64,000 bases of DNA from Caprella mutica (GCA_947561585.1 CANNZV010000255.1:124001-188000), one strand, 5' to 3'; shown: positions 10,216 to 22,922, counted from the stretch's first letter. Translations and numbers: made by a program. Notes: generated by a model not told the origin, from the sequence alone.

Positions 10216-13175
10216 CTCCTCCTCACACGACATTATATATTTTTTCATGCCTATTAATTCAACTAATTTGGTAAATCTATCAGTAGTCAACGGTTTAGTG
10301 AATATGTCAGCAAGCATAGTTTCACTGGGGCAATACACAAGTTTAATTGTGTTTGAAGCAACAAGATCTCTAATGTAATGAAATTTAATATCAATGTGTT
10401 TCGATCTAGGATGATTTTTAGCATTTTTAGCAATACAAATAGCTGACTGATTATCCTCAAACAAAACTATAGGATTCTTATTAGGTACTTTAAGATCTAA
10501 TAGTAATTTATTTAGAAATACAGCTTCTTGGGAGGCACCAGAGAGGGAAACATATTCAGCTTTAGCCGTTGATAAAGCAACACATGACTGTTTCACAGAG
10601 CGCCAAGAAATAATGGAATAATTTAACATAAAGCATTGGCCAGAAGTACTTTTCCTATCAACTCTGTTACCTGCCCAGTCGGCATCAGAATAACCTATCA
10701 ACTCAGAATCTTCATTGCCATAGGTAATGCCAAGATCAGGTGTGCCCTTTAGGTATCTAAATATTCTCTTAATTGCAGACCAGTGCTTAGTGTTTGGATT
10801 GGAACAAAATTTAGAGACATTTCCAACTGCATAAGTTATGTCCGGTCTAGTTTTAGTAGATAGATACAGTAAGGCACATACAGCTGACTGATATTTAGTT
10901 TTATCTACTAGTTCACAATCATCAGTAGTTGGTTCCAAATGAGAATTAACATCAGCAGGGGATGAAACAGGTTTGCAATTATTGAATTCAAATCTATCTA
11001 ATAATTCGTTGACAAATGAAGATTGATTTAGGGCTATTTTATTTTCGTCTTGTACGACTTTTATGCCTAAGAAATAGGATAATTTTCCTAAGTCTTTCAT
11101 CTCAAATTTAGCACTTAAATCAGTCTTGATTTTAGTCAGGTCATCATAGTTCTTACATGCTACAATAATATCATCTACATACACAGAAATGAAGCATGGA
11201 GAGTTATTGATTACTTTAACATAAATACATGAGTCACAAGAGGACTGAATAAATCCTAAGGATTTAAGATATGCATCCAAAGCATCATTCCAACATTTGG
11301 GTGATTGTTTTAAACCATACATAGATTTATTTAGTTTACATACTAAATCTTCTTTTCCTGGAATAGCATAGCCAGGAGGCTGTCTAATATAAACATTTTC
11401 TTTAAGATCCCCATTCAAAAAAGCAGAATTGACATCCAAGTGATGTACAAATAATTTTTGGTTAGCTGCTAAAGATAACATGGTTCGCACCGATTCAAAT
11501 CTCACTACAGGAGTAAAAATTTCATCATAGTCGATTCCAGGTCACTGTAAGAAACCCTGAGCGACTAATCTAGCTTTATATGAAACCACTCTACCATCAG
11601 ATCCCTTTTTTCTTTTGAACACCCATTTATATTTAATTATGTTTAAATCTGAGGTAGGTTTTACGAGTTCAAAAACTTTATGTTTCTCAAAAGCATTTAA
11701 TTCCCTCTCCATGGCATGTTTCCATTTAGAAGATTCAGAACCGCTATTAAGAGCCTCAGATACCGACCTAGGCTCGATATTGATATTCCCATTTACTTAT
11801 AAACCCTCCTCCTCCTCAAACTGATCATACTCCCAACTACCATATCTAATAGGAGCTCGACGAATTCTAGAAGATCGTCTAAGATCCTCATCAGGACTGA
11901 TAGCTGGTACAGGTTGCGCATCAGGGAGGATTATTTGAGGATTATTTTCAGGAGTTTGGTTCTCAGGCCCAGCAGGTTCTGAATCTTCTGAAGGGAACAC
12001 CAGTGGAGAGGTAGGAGTCTCGATCAGTTGAGGGTTCTCAATCTTAGATGAAATTGATTCATCAAAGGTTACATTCCTGGAAAAGAAGATTCTTTTAGAT
12101 TCAACATCATACATCTTATACCCTTTAGTAACTGTGCCATAGCCAAGAAACAAACATTTGGTAGCTTTATTTTCTAATTTTGATCGTTCATCTCGAGAGA
12201 TATGCGCATACCCAGTGCATCCAAAAACTTTTACATGACTAACGTTGGGTTTTCTAAGATTTAAAGCTTCATATGGAGTTTTATTTACTAAAAATGAATT
12301 AATGCATCTATTATTTAGATAATTTGCAGTATATAGTGCTTCACCCCAGAATTCCTTATCAATTCCTGAATCAGATAACATACATCTAACTTTTTCCATA
12401 ATAGTTCTATTAAATCTTTCAGCTAACCCATTTTGTTCAGGAGTTTTAGAAATAGATTTCTGGTGAATTATACCTTCATTTCGTAAATATGATTCAAACT
12501 TATTTGAGGTATATTCTCCTCCATTATCTGACTGCAAGGTTTTAATTTTCCTTTCGTAAATATTTTCAACCATTGCTTTCCATTCCAAAAACTTCTGAAA
12601 CACATCACTCTTATGGGCAATAACATATATCCAGGAGTATCGAGTAGCATGATCAATAAAGGTCAGAAAATATGAATTATTACCCCTGGAAGTGGGAGTA
12701 ATTTTCCCACAGACATCTGTGTGGATTAAATCAAGAGGTTTACAATTTTTCTTAATGCTTGTAGAAAAAGGTATTTTATGCATTTTCCCATTACAGCAGT
12801 GTTCACACACACCTTCTATAGCTTTTAATTTACTATCCAGACCATTTACTGATTTAGTTCGGATCATTTTAGTCAAGTTATCGTTACCTATATGACCGAG
12901 CCTTCTATGCCATAGAAGATTTACTTCATTTTGATCAACAGTTACTGCAGCTTTATGTACTAAAGTATTTAGATAATAGAGTTGACCAACACAGTTAGCC
13001 TCAGCAATTAACTCTTTATTTTCGTTCAATATTTTACATTTATCATTTTCAAAAATAATAGATTTATTATTAATTGTCATATTTGATACTGATAGTAGAT
13101 TAAAAGCTAGATTTGGCACATATAGTACATCATTTATTGTACATTTTCTACTTCCACCACCTGGTATATTAATTC
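10210..13175 (-). pseudogene. Copia pol polyprotein fragment with two in-frame stops
   Basis: One continuous frame encodes the C-terminal pol region, broken only by TAA at 11797-11799 and TGA near 11546. In the upstream part (13119-11797) the integrase zinc-binding residues are H71, H76, C105 and C108, and the catalytic triad is D135, D198 and E234 with DNGGEY and NGLAERFNRT contexts. The reverse transcriptase has LDVNSAFLNGDL (Asp24 of the downstream part, 11505-10210) and the YVDD box at 109-112. RNase H keeps YSDADWAG (Asp274), AEY (Glu317), DNQSA (Asp351) and SKHIDIK. The usual STAEAEY reads STAKAEY. All catalytic residues therefore survive and only the two nonsense changes break the frame, so the copy is fairly young. 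Confidence 0.93.
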
Positions 13176-13179
13176 ATCG

Positions 13180-15540
13180 CATTTGAAATTTTATTATAAT
13201 AATTGTAATGATTGAACATTTTCTCCAACCAAATATAGATAGCTAGCTCATGAGTAATCACTGTGAAATTGAACTTATATTTTATAGCTATATATAGCAA
13301 ACAAATAGTATAACTATTTCTTTTTACTTTGTCTATAACTGTTTCCGTTTTCTTGGTATTACAACAAAGATGGTAAACTACATCTTAAATATTTCATGGA
13401 ATGTTATAGTTCATAATGGTAAATCTCTCTACACCTCCAATTTCTGCTGATTTTCTGACAGATAAACCTTTTTGGAATTCATCAAAAGTTTTTCAAATAC
13501 CTTCTTTATTACGGCCTCCACCCTTTAAAAATACTATGGAACAGGAGTTGGAAAATATGAAATACGTAGTTTGAAACAATAAAATAGGCATTCTCAAACA
13601 ATGAAATAAAAATTCAATTGCCAGAAGTTTGAACTACTAAATTAAAGGTTAAACTATAAAAAGATACACTATTTAGCTGTATTATTTAGAACAGTTTTAA
13701 ATAGGTTGATTTATGAAAATCTACATATATATAAAACTAGATGGTATATCCGTGCGCAATATTCTGTAACCTCAAATAAAATATTATTCGTGATACTTTT
13801 TCACCAGAAAGTTCGTTAAGATGAAGTAGTTTCCCGAGGCAGATCATATATCAAATGTATGAAGTTAAAGTGTCGGAGAGAAATCTCTTTGGCGTTCAAA
13901 GTTCTAAATGATCTGCAACCAAAAACTCTACTCCTAATTACTGTAATTTGCTTCTGGTTTACCTTTTCATTTACTTTTCCTCTTGGATTTCAAGATTAAC
14001 GACTGTAAATGAGGTTTCTAAGCACCATTAATCTCATGTTAGAATATTTTAATCTTTGTTCAATTCGGGAATTAGTCAAATTTTATTGCGAAGTTCAATA
14101 GAACAAAAGTACGAACGTAAAAATGTGTTTCCGGAAAACAGAATTCTTCAGTAGTTCAATGATTACAATCTAAATATTTCTTTTTGAAGAAGCAGACTTT
14201 CTTTAAATAATTTAAATAAAAAACTATTATCTTTATTTAGAAAATGAACATTAAAAAACAAAAGAAAGAACAAACCAAAATATTGTTTGTTGATTTGAAA
14301 ATTAATCTTAACGAGTATCTTCATTTTCTATTTCATCAAATATATTTTTGATCGGTTTATGTATTTGACAAAGCATTTAATAAAATAAAATTTAACAAGT
14401 AGAAACGGGTTAAATGGGAAAAATGTATTATATTATTATGTATATTTTTATAATTGAACGAAGTTTTCCCATTCAAGTTGGTCAGTGCTGTGACCAATCT
14501 TATTTATAATAAGAATTAAATTATTGATTTTCAAAAACATTTTAGTTTTTTATAAGTTGACCTTTACAAATAATAAAAAGACGAGATAATATTAAATAGT
14601 TAATACATATTATCTCACAAGAAGATATCAAAATATCTTACTACTCTTCTAACACAGACAAAATATGACCACAGAAGTTAGATGATTCCAAAATTTCTGT
14701 GACTCTCTAATTTTCTCTGAACTTTCAACTCACTTAAAGTCAGAACTTCTCTCCTGATTCACTCGTAAGGAGACAGGATGAATATTCACTGCACTCGTAA
14801 CTACTGGAGATTTCATAAATCTCAACAACATATGATACAGTTCTTTAGCAGTTCCATTTTATACAATTTACTGTAGAACATCCTAATGCTATAGGTCGAG
14901 GCCATGTAATTCCACTAATTGTTAATGCTAGTTTATAATACTTTCTATTGTCAAGCACATTTATAATTTATATATGGAAAGAAAAGAACAGTGAAAGATT
15001 CATCAAATTTCTGTACCATTTTTAAAACAAGTTCAAAATTCAATTGTTACTGAAACAATCATTTGATGAATTCACAATAACTTTTGATGTACCGGAAATA
15101 AACTAATCGGTAAAATAGTTAACTGTACATTTTCTCTAGGCACACAATCTATATTAGATTACTGCTTTTAAACTGAACTGAAGTCACATCAAATGTATTT
15201 TTAGAATTAATCAGAGGAAATATAAACTCAGCCTTTGAAGTTTTTTCACGATTCAAGCTTTCGAATAGAAAGATTTATATTCATCATCAGGAGAAGGGTG
15301 GAATATACGGACCTCAAAATGTATCTTATGAGCAATAGTTGTATGTTGGTTACCATCTTCCTATTTAAGCTATTTATCTTATAGTTTGTTATTATTATTT
15401 GCGTATTAAATATTGAAATATGAAATCAAAAAAAATAAAATTTGTTTATATCCATAGATATTCCTGACAACATTCATTTTCCAGAAGAATATTGCTTTCT
15501 ATATATCTGTAACAAAAGCAAATGTGTTATATTATTGTTC
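13180..15540. other. Intergenic, nothing recognised
   Basis: AT-rich sequence with no credible frame. A short CATCATCAGGAGAAGG segment near 15280 resembles sequence seen in some retroelement remnants, but nothing coding accompanies it. Confidence 0.4.
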
Positions 15541-15830
15541 TCAAGTGCCTTTTTGTGTCATCTCGTTCCTATGTGTGTCCTCTAGTTCCTATGTTTGTTC
15601 ACTATTCCTATGTGTGATCTATATTCATATGTGTGTCTTCTAGTTCCTATGTGTGTCCTCTAGTTCCTATGTTTGTTCACTATTCCTATGTGTGATCTAT
15701 ATTCCTATGTGTGTCCTCTAGTTCCTATGTGTGTTCTCGATTCCTATGCGCCATTTGTTCCTGTGTGCTCATTTTGTCCTTTGTGTGTCATCTTGATCCT
15801 AAATGTGTCCTCATGATCCTTACTGAATAA
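15541..15830. repeat. ~19-bp minisatellite (TTCCTATGTGTGTCCTCTAG)
   Basis: About 15 diverged units share TTCCTATGTGTG. A block of about four units recurs (15580-15655 and 15656-15730), giving a higher-order period of about 76 bp. Units decay toward 15830. Confidence 0.85.
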
Positions 15831-16873
15831 CAATAATAACATTATCGATGTTTTCATTATGAGTGAAAACTTCTGTCTGTGAAATCTTTTTAAAACCATT
15901 CGACTCTTCGGTAACCCTTACATTTTCAGTTCTAGTGTCAATAACTATCTTATTCCACGAATCCACAGCTCGCTATGGTCTCTAGGTGGCGCCATATAAT
16001 CTCTTGTGGTAATTTATTTTCCAGATGTCGAAAGAGACACAGAATGACATTTATTTCCTTAAACTGAAAAGGGAATGAAAGTAGAAAAACTGGAGAAGAA
16101 TTTAGTGACTAAAAAGGATTTATATTAACATTGTCTTTGCTAATTATTACTGCAATTTATATTTGTTAGGAAATAGGAAAAATCATTTAATTGATTAATA
16201 AATGATTTATTCGTTTTTTAATTAATAAATTGGAATTGTCCATGCATGAAATGTGAAAGCAACTTTAGGAAATCTTCTCTTTACGAATTCAATCTGGTGA
16301 ACATTTTAAATATTCGCATTCATTTTTAAATAATTCAAAATATGCAAAAAACACAAACAACTCCAAAAATGAAAAATTCAACAGACTCATGAAAAACTTG
16401 TTGTATCTCATAACATAAATCTCATGTGTATGTTAGCATCAAAACTATCCTAAACATACGACAATAACATGGATAGGAGTTTGACTGAAATTACTCAATA
16501 TATACTTTATCTTCTACTAATTAACTACACGCAAATTAAAAGAAATAGATGATTTGTAAATCATGAATTTGTTCAACTTAAAAACTGTGCGGTAACTACC
16601 AATAATGTGTTTTTGACTTCTACATAATACGTAAGTAAAACTTTTTAATAATAACTCCACGGTAATTAATGGAAATATTTGATGTGAAATAGAAGCTTAC
16701 ATTAACGAGTGACAAAACATTTTGTCTAAAAATAATTTTCAACTCTCTGTGAATTTCATTTATTAATAAATCGTATTCAATATTAATTTTTTGTTGCAAA
16801 TTCAGTACAATTCAGCATCAAAGGATGCAAAGTCACCATTTCGTTGAATAGAACAAAAAAAATTTTTCATAGT

Positions 16874-17000
16874 AGAATAACCGCCTACTGGCTAGCATCA
16901 CAACTACCGACCAACACCAAAATAAGCTACCAACTAACACCAGAATTAACGAATAACACCAAAAATACCGACTAGCATTAGAATTACCGACTAAAAGCTA
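16874..17000. repeat. ~21-bp degenerate tandem repeat
   Basis: Units resemble CTACCGACTAACACCAAAAT. About five or six copies with variable spacing are seen. Confidence 0.65.
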
Positions 17001-17645
17001 CATAAAGTGTGAATTGAAATAACGAATTAAAAATGAAATAATAAATGTGAAGAAGCATTTTATATTAATTCTCACTTCCGATAATTAACTAGCTAAGCAA
17101 GAATTAGTTAGTCAATATTAACTCGTGAGTTATGTTCTTTTTTTATCATAGCAATTAATTTGAAAAATTACAGTAAAGTAAATATTAATTTTATACTATT
17201 AAAACATGAAGCAATTGAAACTTTGGAATGAGTTGCGATTTAATATCGCTGTCGTATTTACTGAGTATCATCATTGTATACGATTTAATAAATAGTAAGT
17301 TATACTTAGATATTTTGGCACTAATATTGCCACTTATTAAGGGGACCGTCCGTGATTAAATCACTAAATTTTCAATATTTTTTTTATTGCTTAAATAGCT
17401 AGTTTATATTACTAAGATTGATCTCACAAAGAAAAATCCGCTGTTTATCACCCCCCTCCCCTTCCACAGGGGTTGGGAGCTTGAAATTTGGCGCGCCATT
17501 ACATCTGGCACAGCGTGGGTGAGCCGCCTAACTCTTAGATTTGGCACATGCGTGCCTAGCTAAGTGGCTGCTAATTACATCATTGTTTCACAATTGGCTA
17601 ACTGTTATTCAAAGTTAGCCTCTCAGAAGCATTCTAATAAAATAG

Positions 17646-17906
17646 ATCTGGCAGTTGTGGACGAGAGTTCTCAAAGTGAAGGACGCTAAACTCGACAGAG
17701 TTCAGTTCGTCACTACTGATACAGCTCTTGTTCATAACTTTGGTAATGTTCATGGCTTTCTTTTGACACGTCTGGGTCTTTCTACTGAAAAGACAACTCT
17801 GAAGAGAAGGAATAGTGAGGCTAGTACACCAGCAAAGATGACACCGAAGCGTCGACGGCGTGATGAGGCTGGACCCTCCCATGACTATCAACCCGGAGGA
17901 TATTGA
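17646..17906 (+). pseudogene. Protein C-terminal remnant inside the TTAA element
   Basis: This open frame has no ATG and is better balanced in composition than its surroundings. It contains VKDAKLDRVQFVTTDTALV, then NFGNVHGFLLTRLG, then a basic nuclear-localisation-like run (TPKRRRRDE), and ends GPSHDYQPGGY before a TGA. A GC-rich tail follows. It looks like the last part of an element-encoded protein, with the N-terminal part deleted, or like a captured host exon. I do not recognise the family. Confidence 0.45.
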
Positions 17907-18022
17907 TGGGTGTTCGTTGTTTGTTGTTTTTTTTCTGTAGCGGTTGTTGTTTGGCTATGTAAAACTTTACTACAGAGAGCTGGGTGGCGCCCAGTGATAC
18001 TCACTACCTTTGAGTAGTACTA

Positions 18023-18041
18023 GCGGGGCACTTCGCCCCGC
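18023..18041. repeat. GC-rich hairpin in the TTAA element
   Basis: GCGGGGC and GCCCCGC pair perfectly across the 5-nt loop ACTTC. It is striking against the AT-rich background. No CTRR end follows at the spacing expected of a Helitron. Confidence 0.7.
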
Positions 18042-18120
18042 GGGGATTTAGTGCCATACATAGTCCAAATAAAAACTTTGAACTAATTTTTCTTGCAGTT
18101 GAAAAATTACTAACTTTTTG

Positions 18121-18436
18121 GTATTCAAACATGTACTTCTAGTACAGTTTTGTAGCTACGGGTTTGCGGTTTTTTTCATTCGATTCTCCTGGTAATTCTC
18201 TACAAAAGCGTAAGGATCGATTTTTGAATTTCGAAATATAATTTTTTTTTTTGGAAATATGATTTTTTTTTTTTTGAAAATTTTAGTTTTTTCACGAAAA
18301 ATCAAATTTTTCGTAAACTAATTCGAAATTCAAAAATCGATCCTCAGGCTTTTGTAGAGAATCACCAGGAAAATCGAATGAAAAAAACCGCAAACCCGTA
18401 GCTACAAAACTGTATTAGGAGTACATATTTGAATAC
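18121..18436. repeat. Long internal inverted repeat of the TTAA element
   Basis: The left arm 18121-18232 and right arm 18320-18436 are close reverse complements. Shared blocks include TAGCTACGGGTTTGCGG and AAAAATCGATCCT. The loop is AT- and T-rich. It could be a subterminal repeat of the transposon or a nested foldback MITE. Confidence 0.85.
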
Positions 18437-18606
18437 CCAGTTCGAAATTCGTTCGAAATTCGAATAACTTGTTTTCTATGCGTCTAATCGAAAAAATGCC
18501 ACGAACAAAAACATAATATTATTCAATTTTATAATTAGGAACTAAGTTTCATAACCGTAGCCTTATTAATAAATTTGTTTACAAAATTTACGGACGGTCC
18601 CCTTAA

Positions 18607-19744
18607 TGCAAATTTAAATATGTTAAACCCAATTTTGTGAATAAATATTAAAATCTCATCGAGTGATTCTAATCCGTAAGTACACCATTTGGTCGCATAC
18701 AAACGAAAGCACGGATAGCAACAAGGAATCTAGGAACGATGAGAATGTTATTTTTTACGGACAGTTATGCGTTTGTACTTCCGAAAGAAGAGTATTCCTG
18801 TCATCTGCTCTAATTGGAATGAGACTGACTATCATCTGTGACAGCAATCAGTTACAAAATACCTTAACCCTGGTACGACAAGAGAAGTATAGGTGCATAA
18901 TTAAAGAAATATATATTGTCTATGATTTTGTTATATTTACATTTTACATAACATTTATTAGATGTAATAATGTTACATTTTACATTTGTTACATTAATTA
19001 TATTGTTACTTTCACGCACTGTACGTTTACTTGATGTCTGAAACACTTACACACTTTCGTTATTAATTAGTTCACTCCTATGTAGTTCAACAAGTATTGA
19101 GCTCTAAGTAAGGATGGTTTAATTACTCAGCGGTCTCCTATATACTTCAATAAGTATTGAGTGCTAAGTAAGGATAAAGATACAATTCTTCTGAAGCTTA
19201 AGCACTGCATGCCAATGAAACGTTAATTGTTTCAACAACACGACTATTTGTTATTTGTTCGAACCACACAAGTGAGATATACACAGATTTTAAGATACAG
19301 ACATAAGGTTACACGCAGCGAGACGGCGAGGAACAATTGGCACTAGGAGCAGAGCCCCTATTAAAAAAACCACACATCACACACTATACTGACTCCTGGT
19401 TATGAACTCTTCTGTTATACATATACTATTGTATGAAGAGGTGTGATTTTATTGGAAAATTCCGTAATAATAAGTTTATCACGTGATGATAATAGATTCA
19501 ATTGAGGTATTTAATTTACACCTAATTAGCCAATACATAATTTGCGTTAACTTTATATTTTATATTATTAGAAGACTCTAACAGATCTATTGATATATCA
19601 AATAAATATCAATGAAAATACTGCCACCTATTTTTTTTCTTCATCGTTGTAGCTATATCATTAGTTACCAAGCAAGTCCTCCGAAGACCGAGTGAAATAA
19701 AATCGATATTGAGTCACGTTTTTGCGTCAAACTCGTAAAATCAC
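18607..19744. other. Unassigned stretch with a 60-bp duplication
   Basis: 19076-19135 and 19136-19175 are two diverged copies of a 60-bp unit sharing AAGTATTGAG and CTAAGTAAGGAT. A frame at 18663-19034 is moderately GC-rich in its first half but matches nothing I recognise. An unidentified LTR remnant is possible but not demonstrated. Confidence 0.4.
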
Positions 19745-21430
19745 TTGCATGAATATTAGCAAATAACATCATTGAGTGAATATATCCTATACTAGCGATT
19801 GTAGTGTAAATCTATCAAATAATAGATATTTTAAAGTGAATCTGTTCAACAATAGCGATCATGAAATGAGTGTATTCAGTAATTGCAACCATAAAGTTAA
19901 TCTATTCAATAATAGCGATCATAGAGTGAATATATTCAATAACATAGAGAGAGCTTCTCCATGTATTACAATCAACCAAAATGTGAATCTATGAAATAAT
20001 AGCGATAATAGTGTGAATTTATGGAATAATAGCGATGATAATGTGAATATATTGAATAATAGCGATAATAGTGTGAATTTATGGAATAATAGCATAATAG
20101 TGTGAGTTTATTCATTAGTAACTAACATAGTGTGAATTTATGCATAATAACGATAATTTTGTTAATCTATGTATTGGTAGCGATCATAGTGTGAACCTAT
20201 GCATCAGAGGCAATCATAGTGTGAATCTATGCATCAGTGGCGATCATAGTGTGAATCTATGCATCAGTGACGATCATAGTGTGAATCTATGCATCAGTGG
20301 CGATCATAGTGTGAATCTATGCATCAGTGACGATCATAGTGTGAATCTATTCATCAGTGGCGATCATAGTGTGAATCTTTGAATCAGTGGCAATCATAGT
20401 GTGAATCTAAGCATCAGTGGCGATCATAGTGTGAATCTATGCATCAGTGGCGATCATAGTGTGAATCTATGCATCAGAGTCAATCATAGTGTGAATCTAT
20501 GCATCAGTGGCGATCATAGTGTGAATCTATGCTTCAGTGGCGATCATAGTGTGAATCTATGAATCAGTGGCGATCAGAGTGTGAATCTATTCATCAGTGG
20601 CGATCATAGTGTGTATCTATGCATCAGAGGCGATCATAGTGTGAATCTATGCATCAGAGGCAATCATAGTGTGAATCTATGAATCAGAGTCAATCATAGT
20701 GTGAATCTATGCATCAGTGGCGATCATAGTGTGTATCTATGCATCAGAGGCGATCATAGTGTGAATCTATGCATCAGAGGCAATCATAGTGTGCATCTAT
20801 GAATCAGTGGCGATCATAGTGTGAATCTATGAATCAGTGGAGATCATAGTGTGAATCTATTCATCAGTGGCGATCATAGTGTGAATCTATGAATCAGTGG
20901 CAATCATAGTGTGAATCTAAGCATCAGTGGCGATCATAGTGTGAATCTATGCATCAGTGGCGATCATAGTGTGAATCTATGCATCAGAGTCAATCATAGT
21001 GTGAATCTATGCATCAGTGGCGATCATAGTGTGAATCTATGCTTCAGTGGCGATCATAGTGTGAATCTATGAATCAGTGGCGATCAGAGTGTGAATCTAT
21101 TCATCAGTGGCGATCATAGTGTGTATCTATGCATCAGAGGCGATCATAGTGTGAATCTATGCATCAGAGGCAATCATAGTGTGAATCTATGAATCAGAGT
21201 CAATCATAGTGTGAATCTATGCATCAGTGGCGATCATAGTGTGTATCTATGCATCAGAGGCGATCATAGTGTGAATCTATGCATCAGAGGCAATCATAGT
21301 GTGCATCTATGAATCAGTGGCGATCATAGTGTGAATCTATGAATCAGTGGAGATCATAGTGTGAATCTATTCATCAGTGGCGATCATAATATGAATCTAT
21401 GTAATGGTAGCGATCATAGTGTAAAACAAT
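19745..21430. repeat. 30-bp satellite with 510-bp higher-order repeat
   Basis: About 55 tandem units resemble GTGAATCTATGCATCAGTGG plus CGATCATAGT. Units left of about 20140 are diverged (AATAATAGCGAT versions). Units from 20161 are nearly uniform and in strict 30-bp register. Diagnostic variants recur at exactly 510 bp, or 17 units: the GTGAATCTAAGC variant at 20401 and 20911, and the CTATTCATCAG variant at 20341, 20851 and 21361. This shows block duplication. Because 30 is divisible by three, stretches stay open as a 10-residue repeat (VNLCISGDHS), but later stops break it. I regard the frame as incidental. Confidence 0.95.
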
Positions 21431-21929
21431 GAAGTCACTAATCAGTGTCGAGAATGAAATAAAATTGGAATATTTGGAACACATCCCTTCTGTATATGAC
21501 TTCAAAAATTCACCTTTCAACTATGAAATTATGAGCTGGCCTAGAAGACCAGCCTGGTCTCTATTGCTATATATTTTGTCTGGTCTTTATGGGGTATTGA
21601 CAAACGATGGAAATTGAAACAAACCTGTGATAGAATTATGAAGTACTTACATGCAACTAAAGATAAGAATCATTTTCCACAACCCTTAGGAGAAAATGTT
21701 GTTTGTTTGCCATGCACATTTCACAGTGCATCAAAAGTACAGAATTTACAACTCCAAAAATGTGTCTTTAAATGATAATCCTCAGGTTATTTGCTCTTTA
21801 AACTCTTGTTTACAGATGAAAATTATCTAAAATCTTACTTCTACTTTTATTTCATATATTATATATTACTTGTGTTTGAGTTGTAATTTCTTGCAATTGA
21901 AATGAAAATTTTTTGTTCTTGGTAAATAA
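21431..21929. other. Intergenic, nothing recognised
   Basis: A 62-codon frame (21429-21617) begins in the last satellite unit and shows no recognisable domain. Confidence 0.4.
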
Positions 21930-22065
21930 TAACCGTGTGTCCAAGAAAGTTACGTTTACTCCGTCTAAAATTCAAAGTAAAGACGGCGCACTTATTTTTC
22001 GAGATAGAGCCTCTTGTCCACGGACTTTATGTCCACGGCCTTTACATCCACGGACAATTCGTCCA
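21930..22065. repeat. Sub-repeat arm (GTCCACGG units)
   Basis: Around 22015-22065 the motif TGTCCACGGACTTTA occurs about four times with a 15-bp spacing. The layout resembles the sub-repeated arms of the MULE-like elements elsewhere in the window. No opposite arm was found. Confidence 0.5.
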
Positions 22066-22922
22066 TGTAATATTCTATTTTTTGTATTATATTTTTAATG
22101 CGTATATATTTCATATCATATATTATTAATATATAATTTGGAAATTAATAATTGTAACACCCTTTCTTGATGGCAATTAAAAATTCTTAGACTCTGTCTT
22201 AATTTTTATTGCAATCTTCTACCTCCTTTTCTAGATAGCTGGCAACAGTAAAATACTAAAACTAAGTACTTTGTTTGATGATAATGCAAGAAAGCCTCGC
22301 TTTTATTACATCACGGTTTCATAATTTCATAACTGTAATAAGTCCGATTCATGTATCGAAATTATTACAGCACATAAACAAAGAAAACGGAACCACTTTT
22401 TATGTTGTCTATTTCACAGTAACTACAATAACCATCAATAGTATTATGGAGATTGGGTTATTAGAAGCAATATTGGTTAAGAAATTATTTTACTATAGCA
22501 TAATATTTTTTAACATCAACTTCTCCAATTTGATCTAAATATGGATGTCTTGGAAATGAAGTTTGCAAGGGCAATTAGTCTCATGTCAGAACATTTTAAT
22601 CTTACGTTAAATCTTAATGTAACAAAGAAAATCTGCTTCGCCAAAGAATTGGTTTCAATCGAAGAAAATTGCGTTTAATGAATACAGTGTGCACAGAAAC
22701 AAATCTAATTCTCTCATTTATCGCCAATTAGTACATTTTAACAAATAATAGAGCAATAATAACATAATCTTGATTCCTGAAATTATGTTAAATAGTTTAG
22801 GAAATACATTTATTATTTGAAGGTAAATATATAAAAGTAAAATTCATAGGTTTTATCTATTACTCGAGAAAGTTAATTTCTAATTGATCTGTAAATATAT
22901 GAATAAAACAATCTTGAAAAAA
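22066..22922. other. Intergenic, nothing firm
   Basis: The block near 22626-22675 (CTGCTTCGCCAAAGAATTGG) resembles units of the arm at 51.8 kb, but it is short. The 87-codon frame at 22275-22538 has no recognised motif. Confidence 0.35.

Larger units (their letters stand above)
9878..13175 (-). mobile_element. 5'-truncated Ty1/copia retrotransposon
   Basis: The minus-strand order is protease tail, integrase, reverse transcriptase, RNase H, polypurine tract, LTR. This is the copia order, with integrase before reverse transcriptase. Gag, most of the protease and the 5' LTR are missing. Homology begins in the protease C-terminal motif NDVLYVPNLAFNLLSV and stops near 13175, where the sequence turns into AT-rich DNA. 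The truncation probably reflects a deletion or recombination, because LTR elements are not normally 5'-truncated on insertion. Confidence 0.92.
17341..18602. mobile_element. TTAA-flanked DNA transposon (piggyBac/Kolobok type)
   Basis: The ends are exact inverted repeats, GGGGACCGTCCGT at 17341 and ACGGACGGTCCCC ending at 18602. They are flanked on both sides by TTAA (17337-17340 and 18603-18606). TTAA duplication is typical of piggyBac and Kolobok elements. The 1262-bp body holds a short coding remnant near the left, a GC-rich hairpin and a long internal inverted repeat near the right. It is too short for a full transposase, so it is probably a non-autonomous internal-deletion derivative. Confidence 0.8.

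Noticed and set aside
10184..10378. Plus-strand frame over the LTR and pol end
   Set aside because: It is the antisense shadow of the copia RNase H coding region.
18023..18054. Helitron 3' end
   Set aside because: A hairpin is present but no CTRR terminus follows at the right spacing, and the enclosing element has TTAA duplications and inverted ends.
18663..19034. A 123-codon frame as a gene
   Set aside because: The second half is low-complexity (Tyr/Thr/Ile/Phe) sequence overlapping an opposite-strand frame. No domain was recognised.
20140..21430. Possible CRISPR array because of regular ~30-bp repeats
   Set aside because: There are no unique spacers. Units are directly contiguous and diverge gradually, as in a satellite, and the sequence is eukaryotic.
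22275..22538. 87-codon frame as a membrane protein
   Set aside because: Hydrophobic residues reflect T-rich codons. No conserved motif or context.
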